A stretch of 64,000 bases of DNA from Aristolochia californica. Taxonomy: Eukaryota; Streptophyta; Magnoliopsida; Piperales; Aristolochiaceae. Positions 39,001 to 48,038 of this stretch are shown piece by piece. The position numbers were made by a program, and so were the translations under genes. Position 1 is the first letter of the stretch, and every line of letters starts with the position of its first letter. The DNA lies in the NCBI GenBank assembly GCA_029961685.1, contig JARWKL010000010.1:26572067-26636066 (forward strand). Direction: 5' to 3'. The notes below the pieces were generated by a model. The model was not told the DNA's origin and ran no database searches. It worked only from the letters and a program-made list of their open reading frames with translations.

Positions 39001-41119
39001 GTGTTGCAGCTCCCCGACTTTGAGGAGTCGTTTGTAGTGGAATGTGATGCTTTGGGAGGCAGTATTGGCACAGTGTTGCACCAACAAGGCCAACCGATTG
39101 CTTATTTTAGCCGGCAACTGGGCCAACACCACCACAAGTTGGCAGCTTATGAGAGGGAATTGATCGGATTGGCGAAAGCTATACAGCATTGGCGCCCTTA
39201 TCTATGGGGACGTTCTTTTTTTATTCGCGCTGATCATTGCAGCCTCAACTATCTTCTTGAGCAGCGTCTCACTACTTCACCACAACAACATTGGTTAAGT
39301 AAGCTTATGGGGTTTGACTTTTCTGTCGAGTATAAACCGGGAAGTTTGAATGTCGGGGCTGATGCATTATCTCGCCGGGACATTCTAGAGCCACAATTAA
39401 ATGCCTTCAGTCAGCCCAGAGCTCTCTTGTTGGATTCTATATGGGAAGAAACACAACAGTACCCGGATATTATCTCCTTACGCTAGGCCATCAAACAGGG
39501 GACAACGGCAACCCATTGGAGAGTTCAGGACAATCTCGTCCTCTACAAAAATAGAATTTTTATACCCCACACGTCCCCTCTAATTCACAGCATTTTAGCC
39601 TCCTTCCATGACAGTACACATGAGGGCCAACAGAAAACATATTTCCGAATCAGTAGGGAATTTTATTGGAAGGGCATGAAGCGCAATATAGCTGATTATG
39701 TGGCGGCTTGTCAGACTTGTCAATGGAATAAAGCTGAAACATTAAGTCCAATAGGGCTGCTCCAACCACTTCAACTTCCGTCACAGATCTGGTCTGATAT
39801 TTCTATGGACTTCATAGACGGACTTCCATCTTCGTCAATGATAGGGATGCAATCTTTACAAGTACCTTCTGGAAAGAACTCTTCAAGTTACAGGGCACAA
39901 TGGTAGCCTTTTCTTCAGCCTACCATCCGCAGACTGATGGTCAGACAGAGGTCGTCAACAGAACAATTGAAATGTATCTCCACTGTTTCATGGGGGACTC
40001 ACCTAAGAGGTGGGTTAAATGGCTCGCCTGGGCTGAGTTCTGTTACAACACCTCCTACCACAGCGCACTCGGCACAACCCCATTCAGGGTGGTATATGGT
40101 AGAGAACCTCCACGTCTTTTAGCCTATGAACCAGGGGCCTCTAAAGTCACCACTTTGGACCAAGCTTTAGCTGAACGAGACACATTCCTTACTGAGGTGC
40201 GCACTCATATACAGGAGGCACAACATTCTATGAAAAAATATTATGACAAGAAGCACCGGGAAGTCTTCTTTTCTCCTGGAGATTTTGTTTGGTTACGTCT
40301 CCAACACTACATGCAGCTGTCGTTGACAACCTTCAAATGTCACAAACTCTCTCCTCAATATTATGGTCCCTTTCAGGTGATGGACCGCATTGGGACAGTG
40401 GCCTACAGATTGCAGCTTCCGCCAGAGGCCAGAATTCACAACGTCTTTCATGTCTCACAATTAAAGGCCTTCCAGGGTGATTCGCCTTTGTTGCACACCC
40501 CGCTGCCCCCACTCCATGAGGGACATGTACTTTCTACCCCGGCACAGGTATTACAAACTCGTCGTATTTAGGGTGATTGGGAGATCTTAGTGCAATGGGC
40601 CGATGCTGACCCCAGTGACACAACATGGGAGCCATTAGCGGCATTTCGCACCCTCTACCCATACTTTGAGCTTGAGGACAAGCTCTTTCTCCAGGGGGGA
40701 TGATGTTATGGACTCCATTGCATCACGAGTTATCCATAGGCATAGGAATTAAATTATGTCAATTTACTTTTCATGTAATTTCAATTCGGTTTGGTTTAGT
40801 TTATTTGGGTTGGTTCAGTGTAATGTGGCGTGAACCACTTGACCTATGGGTCATCTTTATAATTTCGTGTGACGTGAATGAGAAGAGAGGCAAGTATTGA
40901 GAAAATTATATTTTACAGGTCTGATTCTCCCTCAGAGGTCAAGGTCGGATTCTCCCTTTGAGGTCCAAGGTTGAGCTTCCTCCAAAGCTCCTTCATTCTA
41001 ATTGAGTTCCACCATTACTCGTTCAAGAAACATGAATTCTCTTCCAACGTCAAGATCATCCATGGAGGGAAGAGAGGAAAGAAGGGTGACTCGATCCATG
41101 GCAAGGGAAGAACCTAACA
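36008..41119 (+). mobile_element. Reina-like chromovirus C, complete but degenerate
   Basis: The 5' LTR is 36008-36455 and the 3' LTR 40704-41119. The flanks are CTCTC at 36003-36007 and CTCTC at 41120-41124. The primer site TGGTATCAGATA starts at 36459. The LTRs differ by roughly eight substitutions and two short deletions in the 3' copy (manual count), fewer than in A or B. The solo LTR at 1551-1998 belongs to the same family. Confidence 0.92.
36398..40702 (+). pseudogene. Chromovirus C gag-pol with chromodomain
   Basis: The ATG at 36398 lies inside the 5' LTR (MEGREERRVTRSMAREEPN, then through the primer site). Gag has FPTYDGYKD. The zinc knuckle near 37441 begins YFNC, so its first Cys is lost. 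The protease is DSGSTHNS. RT keeps the catalytic Asp-Asp (38608-38613). RNase H has VVECDALGG. The integrase lacks most of the stretch after SMDFIDGLPSS (about 39820-39850). A chromodomain-like tail lies near 40540-40690. Stops lie at 36962, 37960, 38203, 38317, 38662, about 38740, 39484 and 40569, with shifts near 37410 and 39840. Most stops replace conserved Gln, Arg or Trp codons. Confidence 0.9.
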
Positions 41120-41184
41120 CTCTCTTCTCTCCTTCTTCTTCCACGTTAACCTAGAGTCCTTCTCATGGGATCCTAACTTCTACA

Positions 41185-41960
41185 TGTGCAATAGCCAAAG
41201 GATGATTAACTATCATATAGAGACCCTACCCAATAAGCATCAACGAAGTCTTCAATTTTGGTGTGCCCATTACATTTATATAACAATCCTTGTCATGAAC
41301 TCTTCTTTAAATACTGACAGATCCTTTCCAATGCAATTGTTGAGTTTGATGCATATATTGTTTGATAACATTGACTGAATAGGATATATCTGGTCTCATG
41401 ACTGTGAGATAGATCAGTTTCCCAACTAATTACTGAAACCAACCAATATCAACATCACCCTCAGTTACACCACACAATGGGTGTATCAGTTGGCTTACAT
41501 CCAAGCATCTCGGTTTCTTTCAATACATCAAGTACATACTTCCTCTATAAAAGAATTATACCATATCTAGACTGAAGAATTTCAATACATCAAGTACATA
41601 CTTCCTCTATGATAGAATTATACCATACCTAGACTGAAGAACTTCAATCCTTAGGAAGTACTTGAGAAGTCTGAGGTCCTTGGTTTGGAACTCCTTGTTT
41701 AGGTCTTGCTTAACCAACTAAATGCCGCTAAGGTTACTGCTTGTAATAACAATGTCATCCACATATACAGCCATAAGGATGTCTCCTTTAGAGGTATTTT
41801 TGGTGAACACTGAATGATCACTTTCACACTTTTTGAAGCCGAGTGTTGTAACCACAATGGTAAATTTATCAAACCAAGCCCAAGGAGACTATTTTAACCC
41901 TTAAATTGTCTTATTCAGTTCGACATACTTTCTCCCCCTCAACCACATAACTTGGTGGTT
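41185..41960 (-). pseudogene. Copia G reverse transcriptase remnant, - strand
   Basis: Read on the - strand, the RT catalytic block (ILMAVYVDDIVITSSN) lies near 41775-41725. Thumb wording VLQSRYGIILLQRKYVLDVL, PTDTPIVW and GKLIYLTVMRPDIS follows towards 41350. Many stops are present. A segment of about 62 bp (TTCAATACATCAAGTACATA onward) is tandemly duplicated at 41519-41580 and 41581-41641. The right edge of the Copia E LTR interrupts it. Confidence 0.75.
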
Positions 41961-41976
41961 TGCTCATGTATAATTC

Positions 41977-42508
41977 TGTTGTGGACGTAATAGCACACCG
42001 AGTCACACAACAAAGGAGGCAACAACAACTCACTCAATAGGATTTATTTCTTATATTACTTTGAGTAAGATTTATTTCTTATATTGTTTGAAGTAGGAGT
42101 TATTTCTAATTACTTTATATGTAAGGGCATTATGGGGAATTATTGTAACCCTAACCCTAAAACTCCATGACGTGACCTATTTAAGGGAAAGGAATGAATG
42201 AAATAGGTAAGCTTTGAGATTTTAGAATAACCTAGTGTAAACAGGTTAAGATCTCCTCGTGATCTCGAGTTTAGGGTTTACTCCAAAAATCCAACCTATC
42301 CTTCACCCTCCATTGCCATCCATCTTCACCCAAATTCATCCACCATCATCCCTACTAGAAAAGGAGCTTCCTGCCCCTTTTTCGAGCCCAAAGAGGAGGT
42401 TTGTCCTCCTTCTTAGCAGCAGTAGCAAGAGAGGCCTCAATTCCTCTTTTACCGAGCAGAAAAGTGAGGATTTTTATCCTCAAATCTTGAGCAATCCTGG
42501 TGCAACAT
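41977..42508 (+). repeat. LTR-like segment
   Basis: It starts TGTTGTGGACGTAATAGCAC and ends about GGTGCAACA. Inside are a CCTATTTAAGGG box and an AACAGGTTAAGATCTCC phrase that resembles the layout of the Reina-like LTRs (AACAGGT, then a CTCC-rich tail). No partner LTR or target duplication was found, so the right edge is uncertain. Confidence 0.45.
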
Positions 42509-42844
42509 GGGAGCTGATCATAGCATCAAAGAAGAGTTCAATCTTATGCTATTGACAGATAAGACATGTGCACACAAATTCCTCCACATCGCTCTCCATG
42601 TCCGGCCAATAATACTGGCCAGAGAACAAGGCCAACGTCCTTCTTTGACCTGGATGTCCTTTGGTCTTGAGCAATCCATCGTCAAGCCAGAATCTTCTCA
42701 TCTCATACTCCCACCGCCATAATCCAGACGTCCTCGTCTGCGCTCCATCAACATACACCACCCACTCATGGTTGGCTTGCTGCTTTGACACATCCATCCA
42801 AATGTGACCTCCTTGTTGCCTCTTCCAGCAGTTTCTGGAAAGCA

Positions 42845-43345
42845 GCACTAGATCTGACTCCTCTCTGTTGTCTCTCCCAAAAGCACCGAAACTGGCGTCT
42901 CCCTGCTGCCTCTCCCAGCAGTGCCGCACCTGGCTCCTCTCTGCTGCCTCAACTAGCAGGACCGGAACTGATGCCTCTCTACTGTCACTCCTAGTAATAC
43001 CGGAACTGGCACCTCTGTGTTGTCTCTCCCAGCAGCACCAAAATTGGTGCCCCTCTAGTGCCTCTCTCAGCAGCACCGGAACTGGCGCCTCTCTGCTGTC
43101 TCTCCCAGCAGTAACGGAACTTGCATCTCTCTATCGCCTCTCCCAGCAACACTGAAACTGGCACCCCTCTACTACCTCTCTCAGCAGCACCGGAACTGGC
43201 GCTCCTCTGCTGCCTCTCTCAACAGCACCAGAACTGGCGCCTCTATGTTGTCTCTCCCAACAGTACCGGAACTGGCGCCTCTTAGCTACCTCTCCTAGTA
43301 GCACCGGACCTAGCGCATTTCTACTGCTTGCACTAGCAACACCGC
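42845..43345. repeat. 38-bp minisatellite, about 13 copies
   Basis: The core ACCGGAACTGGCGCCTCT recurs every 38 bp (for example 42961, 42999 and 43075), alternating with CTCTCCCAGCAG. Because 38 is not a multiple of three, the reading frame rotates. The long - strand frames here are therefore repeat translations, not a protein domain. Confidence 0.85.
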
Positions 43346-43379
43346 ATCTTTTGCAAGGAACATCGATGCAGTACAAACT

Positions 43380-43833
43380 TTGGCTTCTTCACTGGTCAAC
43401 TAAGAGGCATTGAAATATTGCTCTATTTGCCAAAGGAAGTTGTCTATTACCTTTGGGTCACATTTTCCAGTGAAGGATTTTGGCTCTAGGATCCTCATCT
43501 TGTCACCTCCTTGCAAACCTCCTCCATTCGCAAGGGCTCTCTCACATAGGGTAAGTATTGCCTGAACTTCTTCCGCGATGGTCTTAACATCTCCGTCCAC
43601 TCTCTGGATTTCAGCTCCATCATGGCCATGGTACTATGTACATTGTCCTCAAACCCTTGGAACCAGTCAGGGATAGGTTGTTGGCCATGCGCAATGTCAC
43701 TTACGAACTCCTCCAGTCTTGAAAACTAATTCTCCATGCTAATAAGCCTGGACTCGAAATCACCAAAACGTAAATCATTTTCAGAGAGTGACTCCTTACC
43801 TCTTGCTGCTACATCACCACTTGTGGACGCCAT
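43380..43833 (-). pseudogene. Chromovirus gag remnant
   Basis: The ATG at 43833 opens MASTSGDVAARGKESLSEND, closely parallel to the gag start at 21134. A stop and frameshift intervene. Gag wording LEPKSFTGKCDPKVIDNFLW and QIEQYF follows before the minisatellite. The shared MASTSGD start and KVIDNFLW motif place both copies in one lineage. Confidence 0.8.
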
Positions 43834-43859
43834 AGATGGAATACTGCTCTGATACAAGT

Positions 43860-44300
43860 TGTCACGCGGTAGATTTAGGTTAAGTCCGTCAAGCCTAGCA
43901 GAATATCTACCCCGTGCAGCCTAGCTCTTCCCAAGAACTAGTCAGCCTCCTTGTCTCACGGATCTTCCACCCAACCTCCACACTCGATGTTGCAAGCCAA
44001 AAGAATGATGGAGAGACCAAAGATATGGAAGAAAAATGCTAACTTTGTATTGAGAAAACAAAGTTACAAAGGGTTTCCAAACACTCTTGAAGGCCAACCA
44101 CTCACTCTCTCTATACACTTGAAGAGCAAAGAATGCTAAGAATTTGAATCCTTTACAATGGGAGAGGATCCCCCTATTTATAGCCTCCTCCCCTGGCCTT
44201 TAGAAGGCTCAGAAACCATCCCTGGCCCTTAGAAATCTCTAAAAACGTCCAAAAATCCGCCAGATCCTGAAAATTCAAATTCTAAAGTCCTATCGCGCGC
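43860..44300 (-). repeat. LTR of the rearranged chromovirus
   Basis: The edge next to the primer site is sharp (TGTCACGCGG on the + strand at 43860, matching TGTCACGAGG at 21164). A TATAAATAG box lies near 44172-44180 on the - strand. The distal edge is not certain. The family is related to, but distinct from, the LTR at 21164-21876. Confidence 0.6.
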
Positions 44301-44784
44301 GACCCCATTTCGATCCCCCAGTGCACCTACTGGCTGCAACCCAATTTCGGCCTTCCTCCACGTGTCTGTTGGCGTGCTGCCATGTGTCTCGGCCAGCTGT
44401 TGGGGTTGTTGTGCGCCTTGCTGCTTGGCCATCCGTTTGGCAAGCTCAAGTATGTCTTCTTCCATTGCAACTGATGCTGGGCCAGACATATACGTGCGCC
44501 CCTCTGGGTCGTGCCATTGTACTTGGCCTTGGCTGTCGCTGCTATTGTTGTGCACTGGACTTGCACAATCTTCGGTCTTGGTGTCTGGCCACACCATGGC
44601 TTCATCCCCAAATATCACATCCCCTCTTGAAGAACGAGCTTGCCCTCAAGCTCGAATGTAGAATGGCCTATCCGTGTCGATGGCTAGGTCCATGTAAAGT
44701 GGCAACCGCAATATCAGCAGCAACGCGCTAGAGTACAAAAGTAGAGCAACCTACCAGAGGAGCAAATTTTATTTTATTTTTTTA

Positions 44785-45440
44785 GCATCCTAAACTCTTC
44801 ACCCTCTCAGAGCTCAGACAAATATCATTGCCACCCTTGACAAAATTTTGAGGAATATTATACAGTGAAAACATGATCAGTAACTTGTCAACTAAATCAT
44901 GTGCCCGTATTGCATGAGGGCCACATATGGATCTCCCAGATGCATCTGATCTTGCATAGATAAGGAGAAGAGCTTCAGTGACATCTCGGACATCAACTAT
45001 ACGCCGGATGTTGTTTTTCTATCCATACTCATAAGCTTCACCTACGGCTGTTGTTTTTGCAAGGCAGTACCAGTTACCAGTTGTTCTGCAGTATACTTTG
45101 TCTGACCAGCAAGTCTCATCCATGATTGTATCCTTTGGCCACGTTGTTGGCATAGGAACAACAAAGGGAGAAGAAACAACAATAACCTGTCTCACAGGTG
45201 CCTCAGTTAATGCCTTATGTACATTGAGGGTACCAGTCATAGCAGGCTCAATTAAGTCAATCTCTGGATTGGGGACACTACTCGGAGGGAATGGACTTGC
45301 CACATGGAAGACTCCAGCACATCCTACATCAGCCGCACCAAGAGAGACATAAGTCAGCAATTCGTTCCTAAAGAGTTGAAGATTTTCAGGGGCATGATCC
45401 AATTTCTTCAAATGAGCAGCTTCAGTGTTAGGCTCCACTT
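44785..45440 (-). pseudogene. Cinnamoyl-CoA-reductase-like gene fragment
   Basis: It encodes part of an NAD(P)-dependent short-chain reductase of the cinnamoyl-CoA reductase-like family. On the - strand the recognisable blocks are AAHLKKLDHAPENLQLF, GCAGVFHVASPFP, PAMTGTLNV, VVSSPFVVPM and DETCWSDKVYC followed by NWYCLAKT. A stop at 45019-45021 marks a deletion of the middle domain. The C-terminal part resumes as RIVDVRDVTEALLLIYA and DLVDKL. The N-terminal Rossmann glycine motif is absent. Exon-like blocks run together without introns, so a spliced copy or captured cDNA is possible. It cannot be functional. Confidence 0.8.
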
Positions 45441-45800
45441 CAATCATAATAATGGAATCACTGAGATAATCCTTGGGAGGAATTCCAGCTTCACAAGTAG
45501 ACGAAGAAGTGGACAAGCCAGGGCGCTCACTGCACTGCATGGAAAGGTCTTTTTCTTGCTGTATTTCTTGTTCAACTTTTTCAAGATAGTTTGGATCAGC
45601 AAATCATGGGTCAAGGAGTTATTTTTCAAGTTCCTCAAAGGATATAGGATCTTCTATCTCTAATACGTCATAAAAAAGAAATAGTAATTCCCATGCCTGA
45701 ATAACATCACCAGCCAGCTCTAGTGGAAGGTTGCTGCTCAAAGGTTGACAAGGAGGACGAACTCTCGGTTCATTAAACAAATCCTCATTGCGCTACTTCT
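45441..45800 (-). pseudogene. DDT-domain protein fragment
   Basis: On the - strand the frame reads NEDLFNEPRVRPPCQPLSSN, then LPLELAGDVIQAWELLFLF and EDPISFEELEK before a stop. This is the beginning of a DDT domain, found in plant chromatin-remodelling partners. The frame continues past two stops (LEKVEQEIQQEK) into an acidic tail that joins the reductase fragment near 45440. It is a truncated, stop-containing piece. The family call rests on motif recall only. Confidence 0.6.
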
Positions 45801-45848
45801 TAGATTTTCTAAGCAAGTCATCACTATGGGACCCTCAATAAGTCCTCC

Positions 45849-46340
45849 TCATATAATACTGACAACAAGAGTGGGTCTTAGGAAATCTAACCTTTTTGCA
45901 ATAGCTCCACATGTCATTGCAAGCTCACTCTCACTATGAATTCCAAGAGAAGTATATATACCAGCAATAGAATTACAAAATTTAGTCAGTAGGTCAACAC
46001 TGCCATCAGCTCTAGGGTGAGTTCCATCCAAACCATGCTTACAGAGAAAATGAAAGCTACCTGACTTTCTATAAACTTCAAAACAAGCATTAACAATAGG
46101 CAAAATGTACTCCACTGGTCCCAAATCCTCACAGATTGCTGTATTTGCAGCATGGGAAGGGGTGTTGGTGTCCGTATCATACATCTCATCATCCCAGTCT
46201 ATAAATGTTGCATATAAACTTGTCACAGAATTGAGAGAAACCTTGATAGAAAGTGAAATCATGATTGAACACAGAAGCTCAAACCGAAGAGGTATGACTA
46301 GTAATTCATACCATGGTTGTCGAGCATTATTAGTGATTGG
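45849..46340 (-). pseudogene. Unrecognised host-gene fragment
   Basis: The - strand frame is open for about 160 codons and looks protein-like rather than random. It includes WYELLVIPLRFELLCSIMI, FIDWDDEMYD and HGLDGTHPRADGSVDLLTKF. I cannot name the family. It is fused upstream to a PPR fragment at about 46340 with no start or intron signal, and ends at 45849. Its composition and shared orientation with the neighbours suggest a captured exon block from a conserved gene. Confidence 0.45.
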
Positions 46341-46344
46341 GTGA

Positions 46345-46640
46345 GGAACCACACTATCTTGTAACATCTTGTTAAACAAGCCAATAGGAAATTCAAAGTA
46401 ATCCACTCTAAACAACCCAGGGATCAAACCAATGTAAGTTTGAACGTTAGGACAAGCACCTCTATTTCTCATGTCAATGAGCAGATCACATGCTTCCTCA
46501 AGACGACCAACATTGCAAAGACCATGAAGGAAACACGAATAAGTAACAGAGTTTGGCTAAGAACCTGCCTTGACCAGTCTATCAAAAACAGAGATGCCGA
46601 ATCGAAGCTGCCATTTTGACACAATGCCCCGTGATTGCGT
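46345..46640 (-). pseudogene. Pentatricopeptide repeat (PPR) fragment
   Basis: On the - strand the pieces ISVFDRLVKAGS, PNSVTYSCFLHGLCNVGRLE, EEACDLLIDMRNRGACPN and VQTYIGLIPGLFR follow in register. They match about two and a half P-type 35-residue PPR units. A stop breaks the first unit near 46560. PPR proteins bind organellar RNA. This piece has neither start nor targeting peptide and runs directly into the unrecognised fragment. Confidence 0.75.
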
Positions 46641-47340
46641 GGACAAGGGTGCCCCACTAGATTGCTGAGAAGGAGATTGAAATTGATAGTTGTTGGCAAG
46701 AAGCCAATTCCCCCCAAAAAAGTTTCTGAGCCACGTCCACCCAATTTGGAAGTTGGGTTCCCTTGGTTCGGCCGAGAGGGGCATTGTGAATGGGAGGTGA
46801 TGGTCGGAAGTCACATCCCACCGAACAAGTTTTCGACGGCACTTCCTCATTTTCCGTTGGACTTTGTGTCTACCGATGCTAGTAGATTGTCGGAGATAGA
46901 GGAGGGAAGGTCGAATTGATTCACCGTGACCGAGGTAGATGGGAATACTTCCGTCTGTTGTGGGGGAAGATGTGCGGCTGGCCGTCAGAAGGGGATTTGG
47001 GAGGTCGAACCCAAATCAGCTTGTATCGACGGAATTTGGGCATAAATGTCTTCCGATTTCCCAAAATCTAGGTCCCTGTCTTTTGATTTCGGAAGTTCGG
47101 AAAGCTTCTCCGAGTCTGCGATCCTTCGAACTGGAAGTGTTTGTTGTTCAGGAAGGGGTATGGCTTCCCATGAGACAGGAGTGGGGAAAAACCCTCCGGT
47201 GTGCACGATTTTGGGTCGCCGCTGTCTGCTATCGGAATTTGGGGAAGTTCTTCTGTGACCAAGAGCTCCCGAATTGGCATATGGTAGTGATTATAGCTTT
47301 TTTTTGTTAGTCTTAGACAGAGACATCCATGGAGGTAGGC
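46641..47340. other. Stretch without an identified gene
   Basis: The composition is more GC-rich than its surroundings (about 46740-47260) and open frames exist on both strands, but none shows a domain I recognise. It adjoins the host-gene fragments and may be a further piece of captured or low-copy DNA. Confidence 0.3.
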
Positions 47341-47351
47341 TGAGCTATTTT

Positions 47352-47590
47352 TCATTCTTGAAAAAGGCCTCTAAAAATAGCCAAATATTCATGGATATTT
47401 TTTCCTTGTTTAGTGTTAAGCATTCTTTGGAGAATATCATATGGCATGTGTAACTTGTCAGAGCTAGAATACAACTTAGCACGGATAACATTGTTAGAGA
47501 CATGTTCTTCCATGCTATTTATAAGCCAACTAATAACCAAAGTATCATTCCTCACCCACTTGTTATAAAAAAATATCCTCTACATCAATA
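47352..47590 (-). pseudogene. Copia gag fragment
   Basis: The - strand frame has NDTLVISWLINSMEEHVSNN and ILQRMLNTKQGKNIHEYLAI, which is the plant Copia Gag (UBN2-type) core. It is a second, separate copy of the region found near 48.8 kb. No start or downstream domain remains. Confidence 0.7.
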
Positions 47591-48038
47591 GGTGGTCCAC
47601 GGTTGGTGAGGTGACCAAGAAGGTCTTTTGTTATAAGAAACTAACGAACCAATGTGGACCAGCTCATGTAATTTGATACCCCATACAAGGGTATAGTAGT
47701 AATTTTGATTATATCATTCTTGTTACTCATGTTGTCTTCAGCCATAATAGGCAATTTAAAAAAAAAATCCAATTAATAAAAAAAAAAAACAAGTAGTGTT
47801 CTTTAACTAACTCGATTAATTGAGAGATTTAGCATTGATGCTAAATGATTGTTATTCTGATTTATTTTTTTCTGAATAACCACTCATAAGATGACTCAAT
47901 ATCAACTCTTATTTGTTGCGTCACGAATTATTAGATCTTGAGAAGAACGTTGAACTAAATTAAATGCAGTCGTTTGTGCTTGTGTAGTTTAGTTTCATCG
48001 ATCTCTCTAATTCTTTTACCTATTAGGTGCTCGGACAC

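Larger units (their letters stand above)
35678..41184 (+). repeat. Copia E 3' LTR, split by chromovirus C
   Basis: The left part is 35678-36007 (TGTTGGAAG after a GAGGGGCAG tract) and the right part 41125-41184 (ending CTTCTACA). The termini are imperfect inverted repeats. Together they give an LTR of about 390 bp. Beyond 41184 the sequence becomes a different Copia on the - strand, so Copia E probably sits in that element. Confidence 0.7.
42509..44700 (-). mobile_element. Rearranged chromovirus-like element, - strand
   Basis: On the - strand the order is as follows. A pol end reads LEGKLVLQEGM (about 44660). A 3' non-coding segment (44618 to about 44300) is related to the one in the palindrome at 16.8-19.2 kb. 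Then come an LTR (about 44300-43860), the primer site (reverse TTGTATCAGAGC, 43857-43846), gag, a minisatellite, and an integrase zinc-finger fragment (GHPGQRRTLALFSGQYYWPD, then CTCLICQ) ending at 42549. An LTR with internal sequence on both sides is not a simple insertion. It fits recombination between two copies. Confidence 0.7.

Noticed and set aside
42785..43376. Long Ser/Leu/Trp-rich open frames on both strands
   Set aside because: They are translations of the 38-bp minisatellite, with the frame rotating every unit.
46900..47310. GC-rich open frames next to the captured gene fragments
   Set aside because: Overlapping frames are open on both strands and none has a recognisable domain, so composition alone explains them.
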